Assembly (NCBI RefSeq): GCF_003054555.1
Contig: NZ_CP026304.1
Location: 2,108,001 to 2,172,000 of the forward strand
Direction: 5' to 3'
DNA length: 64,000 nucleotides
From: Streptomyces lunaelactis
Lineage (GTDB): Bacteria > Actinomycetota > Actinomycetes > Streptomycetales > Streptomycetaceae
The notes beneath the pieces were generated by a model. It was given only the letters and a program-made list of their open reading frames with translations, ran no database searches and had not been told where the DNA came from. Shown here piece after piece: positions 36,078 through 45,507 of the stretch; the first letter of the stretch is position 1; each line of letters starts with the position of its first letter. A program made the translations under genes and the position numbers.

Positions 36078-36110
36078 TAAGGCCCGCTCCCCAGGGGGGA
36101 GCGGGCCTTA
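36078..36110. terminator. Bidirectional terminator
   Basis: TAAGGCCCGCTCCCC (36078-36092) and GGGGAGCGGGCCTTA (36096-36110) form a 15-bp perfect hairpin with a three-base loop, between the convergent beta-helix lyase gene and rpsA. Being symmetrical, it can serve both. Confidence 0.9.
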
Positions 36111-36141
36111 CTTCAGCTAGTTACCAGCTGGGGTCAGAGCG

Positions 36142-37653
36142 TCAGCTCTGGCCACCGGCCAGCTTCTCGCGCAGGGCAGCCAGGGCCTCGTCCGACGCCA
36201 GGGCGCCGGAGTTGTCGTCCGACTCCGAGGAGTACGAACCACCCGAGACACCAGCGGCGGCACCCGCACCGGCGGCCGGGGCGGCAGCACCCTCGGCAGC
36301 GGCGGCCTCGTCGGCCTCGCGGGACTTGATGACCTGGGCCTGGTGCTGCTCGAAGCGCTGCTGCGCCTCGGCGTACTGGGTCTCCCACACCTCACGCTGG
36401 GACTCGAAGCCCTCGAGCCAGTCGTTGGTCTCGGGGTCGAAGCCCTCGGGGTAGATGTAGTTCCCCTGGTCGTCGTACGACGCGGCCATGCCGTACAGCG
36501 TCGGGTCGAACTCGACCGAGGCCGGGTCGCCGCCGAAGGCCTCGTTGGCCTGCTTCAGCGAGAGGCTGATGCGGCGGCGCTCGAGGTCGATGTCGATGAC
36601 CTTGACGAAGATCTCGTCGTTGACCTGGACGACCTGCTCCGGGATCTCCACGTGGCGCTCGGCCAGCTCGGAGATGTGGACCAGACCCTCGATGCCCTCG
36701 TCGACGCGCACGAACGCACCGAACGGAACGAGCTTGGTGACCTTACCCGGGACGACCTGACCGATCTGGTGCGTACGGGCGAACTGCTGCCACGGGTCTT
36801 CCTGCGTCGCCTTGAGCGACAGGGAGACGCGCTCGCGGTCCATGTCGACGTCGAGAACCTCGACGGTGACTTCCTGGCCGACCTCGACAACCTCGGAGGG
36901 GTGGTCGATGTGCTTCCAGGAGAGCTCGGAGACGTGGACGAGACCGTCGACGCCACCCAGGTCCACGAAGGCACCGAAGTTGACGATCGAGGAGACGACG
37001 CCGGAGCGGACCTGACCCTTCTGCAGGGTGGTGAGGAACGTCTGGCGAACCTCGGACTGGGTCTGCTCGAGCCAGGCGCGGCGGGACAGGACCACGTTGT
37101 TGCGGTTCTTGTCCAGCTCGATGATCTTCGCCTCGAGCTCCTTGCCCACGTAGGGCTGGAGGTCGCGGACACGGCGCATCTCGACGAGGGAAGCCGGCAG
37201 GAAGCCACGGAGGCCGATGTCGAGGATGAGACCACCCTTGACCACCTCGATGACGGTGCCGGTGACGATGCCGTCCTCTTCCTTGATCTTCTCGATGGTG
37301 CCCCAGGCACGCTCGTACTGAGCGCGCTTCTTCGAGAGGATCAGGCGGCCTTCCTTGTCCTCCTTCTGGAGAACCAGGGCCTCGATCTCGTCGCCGACCT
37401 TGACGACCTCGTTCGGGTCGACATCGTGCTTGATCGAGAGCTCGCGGCTCGGGATCACGCCTTCGGTCTTGTAACCGATGTCGAGCAGGACCTCGTCCCG
37501 GTCGACCTTCACGATGACGCCGTCGACGATGTCGCCGTCGTTGAAGTACTTGATCGTCTCGTCGATCGCGGCCAGGAAGGCTTCCGCGTTACCGATGTCG
37601 TTGACCGCTACCTGCGGAGGGGTGGTGGCGGTGGTCTCGGTGCTGCTCGTCAT
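36142..37653 (-). CDS. rpsA: 30S ribosomal protein S1
   Basis: 503 residues, typical of actinobacterial S1. Four S1 RNA-binding domains: DGDIVDGVIVKVDRDEVLLD, EDGIVTGTVIEVVKGGLILD, KGQVRSGVVSSIVNFGAFVD and IGQVVPGKVTKLVPFGAFVR. An Ala/Gly-rich acidic tail with GGSYSSESDDNSGALASDEA follows. It binds mRNA leaders on the 30S subunit and is needed for most initiation events. The 295 bases upstream (37654-37948) hold no gene; they should include its promoter. Strong codon bias fits high expression. Confidence 0.97.
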   Translation of the reverse strand: MTSSTETTATTPPQVAVNDIGNAEAFLAAIDETIKYFNDGDIVDGVIVKVDRDEVLLDIGYKTEGVIPSRELSIKHDVDPNEVVKVGDEIEALVLQKEDKEGRLILSKKRAQYERAWGTIEKIKEEDGIVTGTVIEVVKGGLILDIGLRGFLPASLVEMRRVRDLQPYVGKELEAKIIELDKNRNNVVLSRRAWLEQTQSEVRQTFLTTLQKGQVRSGVVSSIVNFGAFVDLGGVDGLVHVSELSWKHIDHPSEVVEVGQEVTVEVLDVDMDRERVSLSLKATQEDPWQQFARTHQIGQVVPGKVTKLVPFGAFVRVDEGIEGLVHISELAERHVEIPEQVVQVNDEIFVKVIDIDLERRRISLSLKQANEAFGGDPASVEFDPTLYGMAASYDDQGNYIYPEGFDPETNDWLEGFESQREVWETQYAEAQQRFEQHQAQVIKSREADEAAAAEGAAAPAAGAGAAAGVSGGSYSSESDDNSGALASDEALAALREKLAGGQS

Positions 37654-38032
37654 GTGGGTAAGGGCTCCGGTACGGACAGTGAGTCGTAGGTACTGCTACG
37701 CCGGGAGCCCGTATCGCAGCTGTATAAAAGCCGGACAGCCTGAGAAGCGCCGACCCGGCTCGTGTTTTCGCAAACACCGCCCGGGGCGCCTCGTGAACCG
37801 AGGGGACATGCATACAGATGCGAGCGCGGCCTGCTCTGTCTGAGGCGCGCAGGCCCGCAGCGCAACTTGTAGCATACGGGGGCAGCCGGACAGGGTCAAT
37901 GCGCGAAGGCGCACACCCGGGGCGGAACGCCCATACCCGGCACAACTAATGTTTGCCGAGGCCACCATGGCCGTCATTGACCGCCCTGGCCGCCATTGGC
38001 CGCGCTGCACGCAAACTACAACGACGGTGACG

Positions 38033-38836
38033 ATGTTCCAAGATTTTGAGCCGGAAGCCACGCGCCGTAACACCGACGACTCGGAGAGCAGCCGGGCCAG
38101 CCGCGGCTGGTGGGACCGGAACGCCGATGAGTACCAGACCGAGCACGGCGCGTTCCTGGGGGACGACCGTTTCGTATGGGGGCCGGAAGGGCTCGACGAG
38201 GCGGATGCCGGCCTGCTGGGTCCTGCCGGGTCGCTGAAGGGGCTCGGCATCCTGGAGATCGGCGCGGGCGCGGCGCAGTGCTCACGATGGCTGGCCGCGC
38301 AGGGCGCGCGCCCGGTGGCCCTGGACCTCTCCCACCGGCAGCTCCAGCACGCGCTCAGGATCGGCGACGAGATCCCGCTGGTGGAGGCGGACGCGGGGGC
38401 GCTGCCCTTCCGGGACGGTTCGTTCGACCTGGCGTGCTCGGCGTACGGCGCGGTTCCGTTCGTGGCCGACCCGGTGCAGGTCTTCCGGGAGGTACGGCGC
38501 GTGCTGCGGCCCGGCGGGCGGTGGGTCTTCTCCGTCACGCACCCGATCCGCTGGGCGTTTCCCGACGAGCCGGGCCCCGAGGGGCTCTCGGTGGCCGCGT
38601 CGTACTTCGACCGCACCCCGTACGTCGAACAGGACGAGCGGGGGCGCGCGGTCTATGTCGAGCACCACAGGACACTCGGCGACCGGGTGCGGGACGTGGT
38701 GGCTGGGGGCTTCCGGCTGGTGGATCTGGTCGAGCCGGAGTGGCCGGCCTGGAACAGCCAGGAGTGGGGCGGCTGGTCGCCACTGCGCGGGAATCTCATC
38801 CCGGGCACGGCGATCTTCGTCTGCGAGCGCGACTGA
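38033..38836 (+). CDS. Class I SAM-dependent methyltransferase
   Basis: About 267 residues from ATG 38033 (MFQDFEPEATRR); GTG 38027 or ATG 37949 are alternatives, no site decides. SAM-binding motif I GILEIGAGAAQCSRWLAAQG, motif II VALDLSHRQLQHA, LVEADAGALPFRDGSFDLA and VFREVRRVLRPGGRWVFSVT. The HPIRWAFPDEPG segment after it is typical of a Streptomyces group close to UbiE/Methyltransf_11. Substrate unknown. It lies 80 bases before hrpB on the same strand. Confidence 0.88.
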   Translation: MFQDFEPEATRRNTDDSESSRASRGWWDRNADEYQTEHGAFLGDDRFVWGPEGLDEADAGLLGPAGSLKGLGILEIGAGAAQCSRWLAAQGARPVALDLSHRQLQHALRIGDEIPLVEADAGALPFRDGSFDLACSAYGAVPFVADPVQVFREVRRVLRPGGRWVFSVTHPIRWAFPDEPGPEGLSVAASYFDRTPYVEQDERGRAVYVEHHRTLGDRVRDVVAGGFRLVDLVEPEWPAWNSQEWGGWSPLRGNLIPGTAIFVCERD

Positions 38837-38916
38837 GAGCGACCCGAGTGCGGGCCCCAGGATCACCCGCCGGGCTCGTGGGAGACCAGCCGCACGGCTC
38901 TTGGGAGACTGGGGCG

Positions 38917-41463
38917 GTGATCCGCGAAGACGTTCTCGGCAGCCTGCCCGTATACACCGCCGTGCCTGCGCTCACGCGTGCGCTCGACGCGCACGGGTGC
39001 GCGGTGCTGTGCGCGCCGCCCGGAACCGGGAAGACCACGCTCGTACCCCTGGTGCTGTCGGGACTGGTGGGTGGCGGTCCTGTGCGGCGCGTGGTGGTCG
39101 CCGAGCCGCGGCGGATCGCGGCGCGGGCCGCGGCCAGACGGATGGCGTGGCTGCTGGGCGAGAGTGCCGGCGGCAAGGTGGGCTTCACCGTGCGCGGGGA
39201 ACGGGTGGTCGGGCGCGGGACGGTGGTCGAGGTCGTGACCACCGGTGTGCTGCTGCAGCGGCTTCAGCGCGACCAGGAGCTGGCCGGGGTCGATGTGGTG
39301 ATCATCGACGAGTGCCACGAGCGGCATCTGGACGCGGACACGGTGGCCGCGTTTCTGCTGGATGTACGGGCCGCGCTGCGGCCCGAGCTGCGGCTGGTGG
39401 CGGCCTCGGCGACCACGGACGCGCAGGGCTGGGCACGGCTGCTCGGCGATGCGCCGGTGGTGGAGGCGCAGGGCGTCGCGCATCCGGTGGACGTGGTGTG
39501 GGCTCCACCGGCGCGACCCGTTCGGCCTCCGCACGGGATGCGGGTCGACCCGGTGCTGCTGACCCATGTGGCCTCGGTGGTGCGTCGGGCGCTCGTCGAG
39601 CGCGCGGGCGATGTGCTGTGCTTCCTGCCCGGCGTGGGTGAAATCGGCCGGGTGGCGGGCCAGTTGGGGGATGTGGGCGCGGATGTCCTGCAGGTCCACG
39701 GGCGGGCACCGGCAGCCGTGCAGGACGCGGTGCTGTCCGGTGGCTCCGGGCGCCGGGTCGTGCTCGCGACCGCGGTGGCCGAGTCGTCGCTGACCGTGCC
39801 GGGCGTGCGGGTCGTCGTGGACGCGGGTCTCGCGCGCGAGCCGCGCACCGATCACGCGCGGGGTCTGAGCGCGCTGACCACGGTGCGCGTCTCGCAGGCG
39901 GGGGCGCGGCAGCGGGCGGGACGTGCGGGACGCGAGGCCCCGGGCACGGTGTACCGGTGCTGGACCGAGGCGGAGGACGCGCGGCTGACGCGGTTCGCAT
40001 CGCCCGAGATCAAGGTCGCCGACCTGGCGGCGTTCGCCCTGCAGGTGGCGTGCTGGGGCGATCCGACGGCTGCCGGCCTGGCGCTCCTCGACCCGCCGCC
40101 GGCGGGTGCGCTGGCCGCGGCGCGCTCTGTCCTGACCGCGATCGGCGCGGTGGATGCGTCGGGCCGGGCGACCGAACGAGGCGTACGGATGGCCCGGTTG
40201 GGCCTGCACCCCCGGCTCGCGCGGGCGCTGCTCGACGGCGCGCGGGAGGTGGGCGCGCGCCGGGCGGCGGAGGTCGTCGCGCTGCTGAGCGAGGAGCCGC
40301 CGCGGGAGTACGGCGACGATCTGGGGGCGGCGTGGCGCGCGGCCCGGCGGGGCGGCGACTCGTATGCGGGGCGCTGGCGCTCCGAAGCGGAACGCCTGCG
40401 GCGGGCCTTTCCCCACCCCGCCCCTTCCCGTAACCGGGGCTCCGCCCCGGACCCCGCGCCTCAAACGCAGGCGGGGCCGGAGAGTACGGACGCCGTCGCC
40501 GGGCTCATCGCCGCGCTCGCGTTCCCCGAGCGAGTCGCCAGGGCCCGCGGTGAGGGCACGTTCCTGATGGCGTCCGGGACCGCCGGCGAACTGCTCGCCG
40601 GGTCGGGGCTGCGTAACGCGCCCTGGCTGGCCGTCGCCGTCGCTGACCGTCCCGCTCATTCCGCATCCGCGCGGGTGCGGCTCGCCGCCGTCATCGACGA
40701 GGAGACCGCGCGTACGGCCGCCGCGCACCTGCTCGCCTCCGGCGAGGAGGTCCACTGGGAGAACGGCGATGTCGTCGCCCGCGAGGTGGAGCGGCTGGGA
40801 GCCGTCGAGCTCTCCGTGCGTCTGCTGAAGTCGCCGGACCCCGCTCTCGTACGCGAGGCCCTGCTCGAGGGAGTACGGCGCGAGGGGCTCGGGCTGCTGC
40901 GCTGGACGCGCGAGGCGGAAGGGCTGCGCGAGCGGCTCGCCTTTCTGCACCGGGTATGGGGGGCGCCCTGGCCCGATGTGTCGGACGCCGCGCTGCTGGA
41001 CCGTACGCAGGAGTGGCTGGAGCCTGAACTGTCCAGAGCTCGGCGGCGGGCCGATCTCGGTCGCATCCAGGCCGGCCAGGCGCTGCAACGGCTGCTGCCC
41101 TGGGCGACCGGGGACGCGGCCCGGCTGGACGAGCTGGCGCCGGAGCGGATCGAGGTGCCGAGCGGATCGCGGATCCGCGTCGAGTACGGCGGGCCGCAGC
41201 CGGTCCTCGCGGTGAAGCTCCAGGAGCTGTTCGGACTGCGTGAGACGCCCACGGTCTCGGGGGTGCCGGTGCTGGTGCATCTCCTCTCCCCCGCCGGCCG
41301 GCCGGCCGCCGTCACCGCGGACCTGGCGTCGTTCTGGAAGGGCGGATACCGGTCCGTGCGGGCGGAGTTGCGCGGCCGCTACCCGAAGCACCCCTGGCCG
41401 GAGGACCCGGCGACCGCCGAGCCGACCCGGCACACCAAGGCGCGGCTCAGCAGGGAGAGCTGA
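38917..41463 (+). CDS. hrpB: ATP-dependent helicase HrpB
   Basis: 848 residues from a GTG at 38917 (VIREDVLGSLPVYTAVP) with GGGAG upstream. DEAH-box motifs: AVLCAPPGTGKTTLVPLVL (I), VVVAEPRRIAARAAARRM (Ia), VDVVIIDECHERHLDADTV (II, DECH), AASATTDA (III), DVLCFLPGVGEIGRVA, RVVLATAVAESSLTVPGV (V), QRAGRAGREAPGTVYRCWTE (VI). The C-terminal HrpB domain contains LQRLLPWATG and VKLQELFGLRETPTV. Residues at about 503-520 are encoded by a repeat element (see 40416). RNA helicase-like; role in bacteria poorly defined. The protein is cytoplasmic. Confidence 0.94.
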   Translation: MIREDVLGSLPVYTAVPALTRALDAHGCAVLCAPPGTGKTTLVPLVLSGLVGGGPVRRVVVAEPRRIAARAAARRMAWLLGESAGGKVGFTVRGERVVGRGTVVEVVTTGVLLQRLQRDQELAGVDVVIIDECHERHLDADTVAAFLLDVRAALRPELRLVAASATTDAQGWARLLGDAPVVEAQGVAHPVDVVWAPPARPVRPPHGMRVDPVLLTHVASVVRRALVERAGDVLCFLPGVGEIGRVAGQLGDVGADVLQVHGRAPAAVQDAVLSGGSGRRVVLATAVAESSLTVPGVRVVVDAGLAREPRTDHARGLSALTTVRVSQAGARQRAGRAGREAPGTVYRCWTEAEDARLTRFASPEIKVADLAAFALQVACWGDPTAAGLALLDPPPAGALAAARSVLTAIGAVDASGRATERGVRMARLGLHPRLARALLDGAREVGARRAAEVVALLSEEPPREYGDDLGAAWRAARRGGDSYAGRWRSEAERLRRAFPHPAPSRNRGSAPDPAPQTQAGPESTDAVAGLIAALAFPERVARARGEGTFLMASGTAGELLAGSGLRNAPWLAVAVADRPAHSASARVRLAAVIDEETARTAAAHLLASGEEVHWENGDVVAREVERLGAVELSVRLLKSPDPALVREALLEGVRREGLGLLRWTREAEGLRERLAFLHRVWGAPWPDVSDAALLDRTQEWLEPELSRARRRADLGRIQAGQALQRLLPWATGDAARLDELAPERIEVPSGSRIRVEYGGPQPVLAVKLQELFGLRETPTVSGVPVLVHLLSPAGRPAAVTADLASFWKGGYRSVRAELRGRYPKHPWPEDPATAEPTRHTKARLSRES
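40416..40478. repeat. REP-like element inserted in frame in hrpB
   Basis: The stretch has CCGGGGC-TCC-GCCCCGG (40434-40450), ACCCCGCGCC and TCAAACGCAGGCGGGGCC, the layout of a common Streptomyces intergenic repeat; a relative with CCTCAATCGCCGGCGGGG is at 45508-45556 in this window. It encodes APSRNRGSAPDPAPQTQAGP inside the helicase and leaves the frame intact. Confidence 0.6.
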
Positions 41464-41475
41464 CGCGGCGGTCCG

Positions 41476-42471
41476 TCAGGCCGGCACCGGCTCGGGCTCC
41501 GGCTCACGCTCCGCCGCCGGCGGGTGCGGCCGGCGGCTGCGGGCCTCGAGGACCAGGGCGAGCGCCAGCAGTCCGCCGCCGAGCACCAGGAAGCCCCACG
41601 GCAGATACGAGGTCATCAGCAGCACCAACTGACGCTGGGACTTGACCAGTTCGACGGTCGAGTCGATGTAGTCCGCGCGCATCTTCACATGTCCGGCGAA
41701 CGCGGTGACCTTGTCCCGGCCGCCCAGCAGTGTCCCGCCGCGCAGCTCCTCCCGGTGGATCTCCTCGCCGTTGACCGGGGCTCCGGTGACCGGGTCGACC
41801 CAGAACATCCGCTTGGTGGTGTACCAGCGGGTGGTGCCCGTCTGCTTCTCCAGCGTCGTCGCGTCGACGCCCGGGATGGGCATCTTCTTCGGGTACGGCA
41901 CCTTGGTCCAGGGAATCGTCTGGTCGAAGTAGTAGACGTCGAGCCCGCGGAACTTCTGCGTCCCCTTGTAGTGGATGGGCGCCGATGTACGGGCCTGGGC
42001 GTCGAAGTACTCGTAGTCCCGCTTCTCGGTGAGGAACGGCCACTTGAACTCGATGCCCTCGCGCCGTACCGCGTCGCCGTCGACCATCTCGCCGGTGGCG
42101 TGCACGGGCGCCTGGCTGTGGGCGTCGAAGATATAGCGCTCGGGGATCTGGGAGACCATCTTGCCGTCGGGACCCTGGACGTAGGAGAGCGAGTCCCAGA
42201 CGACGACATCGCGGCCCGCGCTGCGCTCGATCTTCTCGGACTCCTCCACATTTCCCTTGAGGGTCTGCACGATGGTGACCTTCTCGACCTCCTTCGCCTT
42301 CAGGGTCCCGTAGTCGAGGAGGGTCGCGGGCTTCGCCTCGAGCACCATCTCCTGATACTGGCCGGGCGGGATCTTCGCGAGCCGCGGGAAGGCGTACCAG
42401 CGCAGCAGCGGTGAAAGAGCGGCGAAGAAGACGGCGAAGGCGAGGAGTACGAGGCTCACTCTGCGGCGCAT
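41476..42471 (-). CDS. DUF3068-family membrane-anchored protein
   Basis: 331 residues. N-terminal helix VSLVLLAFAVFFAALSPLLR, a large extracytoplasmic domain (IPPGQYQEMVLEAKPATLLD, WDSLSYVQGPDGKMV, EGIEFKWPFLTEKRDYEYFD, YYFDQTIPWTKVPYPKK, TTKRMFWVDPVTGAPVNGEE) and a C-terminal helix LLMTSYLPWGFLVLGGGLLA. This is DUF3068, the porin-PorA-like actinobacterial family of unknown role. GGAGG is eight bases upstream. It follows the SPW_0924 gene by 12 bases. Confidence 0.9.
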   Translation of the reverse strand: MRRRVSLVLLAFAVFFAALSPLLRWYAFPRLAKIPPGQYQEMVLEAKPATLLDYGTLKAKEVEKVTIVQTLKGNVEESEKIERSAGRDVVVWDSLSYVQGPDGKMVSQIPERYIFDAHSQAPVHATGEMVDGDAVRREGIEFKWPFLTEKRDYEYFDAQARTSAPIHYKGTQKFRGLDVYYFDQTIPWTKVPYPKKMPIPGVDATTLEKQTGTTRWYTTKRMFWVDPVTGAPVNGEEIHREELRGGTLLGGRDKVTAFAGHVKMRADYIDSTVELVKSQRQLVLLMTSYLPWGFLVLGGGLLALALVLEARSRRPHPPAAEREPEPEPVPA

Positions 42472-42483
42472 GGTCCGGCCCTC

Positions 42484-42621
42484 CTACTTCCTGGGGCCGG
42501 GGACGGTGGTCAGCAGCGGTTCGGGCGAGGTCTCGCCGGGAGGTGCGCCGATCGCCGTGATGGTGAGGACGAGGGCGAGGGCAGCGGCCAGCCCGACGGC
42601 TGCGGCGAGAAGTGCGCGCAT
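42484..42621 (-). CDS. SPW_0924-family small membrane protein
   Basis: 45 residues: MRALLAAAVGLAAALALVLT, then ITAIGAPPGETSPEPLLTTV and PGPRK, ending at TAG 42484. One N-terminal membrane helix and a short Pro-rich outer tail. I recognise the constant pattern of the SPW_0924 family (GETSPxPLLTTVP). It lies 12 bases upstream of the DUF3068 gene, with which it is probably co-transcribed. Function unknown. Confidence 0.85.
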   Translation of the reverse strand: MRALLAAAVGLAAALALVLTITAIGAPPGETSPEPLLTTVPGPRK

Positions 42622-42783
42622 GCTCGGCCTCCCGGGAGCTCGGATCCGGTTGGATCTGATACGGCGTCAGGGCGGGGGCACCGTAGCAATGGAGCCGCGA
42701 GATGAGAACACGTTTCACCACCGGCACATCACACCGCCCCGGCGCCGGCCGGCGGCACAGGGGCGGTGAAGGTGCGTGGTGGG

Positions 42784-44454
42784 TCAGGCGGCCGGGGCGG
42801 CGACCTCCAGCTCGATGGTCACGGTCGCGCCGCCCTCGGTGGTGAGGCGGAGCAGGAAGGTGCCCGTCGCGTCGTCCGCGTAGATCTTCGGGAGCTCCAG
42901 AACACCGTTGGCGTCGGTCTTGAGCTCGGTGAGCGTGCGGACCGTCTTGCCGTCGGCGTCCTTGAAGTACGGACCCTTGTCGTTCACGGCCGGGTTGTCC
43001 GCGGCGGTGATCATGGTGGCGGTCACCGCGACGCCCGAGGCGATGGCGCCCTTGTACGTGGCCGTGACCTCGACGGTGTCCGCGAACTCGGCGCCGGGGG
43101 CGGCCGTCAGGACCTTCTCGTCGGTCCTGGCGATCGCGTCCGCGGCCCGGGCCGTGACAGTCGCGGTGAAGTCGATGACGGGAGCCAGGGGAGCGGCCGC
43201 CGTGGCCCGCACCGTGAAGGTGCCGGTCTTCTCGCCCGCCTGGAGGGCCGGCGCATCGACCGTCCCGTCCGCGCCGGTGTACAGGACGACGCTCTTCTTG
43301 CCGCCGGGGAAGAGGGCGTCCGTGTCGCCGACGATCTCGAAGCGCACGGCCTGCGCCGGGACGGTACGGCCCGCGGCGTTCTTCACCCGCACCGTGGGCC
43401 GCGCGGTGAACTCCTGGCCCGCCATGGCGGCCAGCTCGCCGGTGCCCGCGTCCTCGATACGGGTGACGGGCGACGGGGCCGGGGGCGGCGTAGGTGGCGG
43501 GGTCGGCGTCGGTGGCGCGGTCGGCTTTCCGCCCGGGTCGCCACCCGGCTTCGGGGGGGTGGGAGGCGGGCTGGGCGTCCCGGACGCGGGCGGACTCGGT
43601 GTGGCACTGGGCGGCTGTGTCGAGCCAGGGCTGTCGGGGACGGTGGCGTCCGGCAGTACGCCGGTGCCGTCCGGGACTTCGTGGGTGCCGCGCTTGTAGT
43701 ACTCGAACCAGGACAGAACCGTGCGCAGATACTCCTGCGAGTGGTTGTAGCCGAGGATCGCCCGGTCGAGATCCGCCTTGACCGCCAGGTCGCGGCCGTC
43801 GGCGCAGAGGTAGCGGCCCGCGGCGAGCGCGGCGTCGTAGATGTTGTTGGGGTCCCTGAGTCCGTCGGCGTTCGCGTCCTGGCCCCACGTTTCCCAGGTG
43901 GAGGGGATGAACTGCATCGGGCCGACCGCGCGGTCGTGCGTCGAGTCGCCGTCGTACGCGCCGTTGTCGGTGTCCGAGATGTTGGCGAAGCCGACGCCGT
44001 TGAGTACCGGGCCGAGGATCGGGGAGAGGGTGGTGCCGTCGGCGTCGACCTTGCCGCCGCGCGCCTGTCCGGACTCCACCTTGCCGATCGCGGCGAGCAG
44101 TTGCCACGGGACGTGGCAGCCGGGGTCAGTGCCCGCGATGGTCTGCTCCGCCTGCTTGTACGCCGCGAGGACGGTGGCCGGTATGCCCGATTCCGCCGTG
44201 CCCGTCGCGGGCAGATCTATGGAAGTGCCCGGTTTGCCGGGCGTGTTCAGCGGCGGCAGGTCGGTGTAGTACGGGGAGTTGCCGGTGACCGGGGTGCCGG
44301 GAGGCGGGGTCTCGTCGGCTGCTCCCTGGCTGCCGCCCGAGGGGGTGTGCGTGACACCGGGCGCCTGTGAGGCGGCGAGTGCGGCCACGGCTGCCGCGGC
44401 AATCGCGGTGGTGGTCGCCCCCCTGCGCAGTCGGCGGCCGAATTGCGCTGCCAT
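42784..44454 (-). CDS. Secreted lytic transglycosylase with Pro-rich linker
   Basis: 556 residues. Signal peptide TTTAIAAAAVAALAASQAPG. Lytic transglycosylase domain (about 80-250): VPWQLLAAIGKVESGQARGG with catalytic Glu, DRAVGPMQFIPSTWETWG, DPNNIYDAALAAGRYLC and ILGYNHSQEYLRTVLSW. A Pro/Thr linker (270-320) leads to two Ig-like domains (EFTARPTVRVKNAAGRTVPA and EFADTVEVTATYKGAIASGV). It cleaves peptidoglycan with 1,6-anhydro product, outside the membrane. The 200-base leader has the hairpin ACCGG-TGAAAG-CCGGT but no riboswitch class I can confirm. Confidence 0.93.
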   Translation of the reverse strand: MAAQFGRRLRRGATTTAIAAAAVAALAASQAPGVTHTPSGGSQGAADETPPPGTPVTGNSPYYTDLPPLNTPGKPGTSIDLPATGTAESGIPATVLAAYKQAEQTIAGTDPGCHVPWQLLAAIGKVESGQARGGKVDADGTTLSPILGPVLNGVGFANISDTDNGAYDGDSTHDRAVGPMQFIPSTWETWGQDANADGLRDPNNIYDAALAAGRYLCADGRDLAVKADLDRAILGYNHSQEYLRTVLSWFEYYKRGTHEVPDGTGVLPDATVPDSPGSTQPPSATPSPPASGTPSPPPTPPKPGGDPGGKPTAPPTPTPPPTPPPAPSPVTRIEDAGTGELAAMAGQEFTARPTVRVKNAAGRTVPAQAVRFEIVGDTDALFPGGKKSVVLYTGADGTVDAPALQAGEKTGTFTVRATAAAPLAPVIDFTATVTARAADAIARTDEKVLTAAPGAEFADTVEVTATYKGAIASGVAVTATMITAADNPAVNDKGPYFKDADGKTVRTLTELKTDANGVLELPKIYADDATGTFLLRLTTEGGATVTIELEVAAPAA

Positions 44455-44656
44455 ACGTCTGGTCCCTCCCCATCGGCGGCTGTTCGCGCTCCCCAGCGCG
44501 GACTCAGGTGACCCTACGGCAACCGGAGACCCTGGAACACTGCCCCCTGACCGGCTTTCACCGGTTCGCCACCTCCCGTTTGCCCGGATTCCGGTCTTCC
44601 AACGTCACGCATACTGGGCGTCATTGATCCACAACGGTCGCAGGGGGCACACCACC

Positions 44657-45464
44657 ATGCCGTTCACGCTGAGCCATGCCGCGGCCGTACTGCCGGGCAT
44701 CCGGAGAGACGGGACCGGCCGCGGCCCCCTGCTCGCCTCGGCGCTCGTGATGGGCTCGTTCGCGCCCGATATGACGTACTTCGCGGCCACTGCCATTCCG
44801 GGAGCGATGGAGTTCGGGAGCTTCACGCACGCCCCGCTCGGGGTGCTGACCGTCGATGTGGCGATCGCCGCGGCGCTGGTGGCGGTGTGGCTGCTGCTGC
44901 GCGAACCACTGCTCGCGCTGCTGCCCGCCGCCTGGCGGGGGCGGGTGCACGCGTGTGTACAGGGGCGAGCGCCCGATGGTGGCGGGCGCCCGGCCTTCGC
45001 GCTCCGGTTCTACGTCTCGGCGGTCCTCGGCGCGAGCACCCACGTCGTGTGGGACGCCTTCACCCACCACGACCGGTGGGGCACGGAGCTGGTGCCGGTG
45101 CTCGGCGGGACGGTGGCGGGGCTGCCGGTGTACTCGTACGCGCAGTACGGCAGTTCGGCGCTCGCCCTCGTCGCCATGGTGTGGTTCCTGGTCTCCGCGC
45201 TGCGGCGGCAGCCGGCGGTCGCGTCGCCCGCTTCCGTGCCGGTACTCGACCGGCGGGGGCGATGGCTCGCGGGGGCGCTGCTGGGGATATGCGTACTGCT
45301 CGGCGTCGTACAGCGGTGTGCGCGCTGGTACGTGTACTACGGGCGGGTGGACTCGCCCCTCGACATCATCCCGACGGCCTGCTTCGGGGCGGGCGCGGGC
45401 TGGGGTCGGCCTGTTCGTGTACAGGGCGGGGATGCGGCTGCGGGCGCGCGCGGTGCGGGTCTGA
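44657..45464 (+). pseudogene. DUF4184-family membrane protein, frameshifted near its end
   Basis: ATG at 44657 after CAGGGGG: MPFTLSHAAAVLPGIRRDGT, then LVMGSFAPDMTYFA, THAPLGVLTVDVAIA, STHVVWDAFTHHDRWG and YSYAQYGSSALALVAMV; this is DUF4184 (His/Asp pairs plus several membrane helices). After IIPTACFGAGAG (about 45400) the original frame gives an unlikely Arg-rich tail to 45529, while the next frame gives GLFVYRAGMRLRARAV ending at 45464, the expected last helix. One base appears wrong in the G-run near 45400-45405. Function unknown. Confidence 0.75.
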
Positions 45465-45507
45465 GGCGGGGCGCGGCCGAGTCGTCGCCTGCGGCCTTCG
45501 GCCCTGT

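Noticed and set aside
44455..44656. Cobalamin or c-di-AMP riboswitch before the lytic transglycosylase
   Set aside because: There is a hairpin ACCGG-TGAAAG-CCGGT, but the B12 box and the conserved ydaO core are not recognisable, so only a structured leader is possible.
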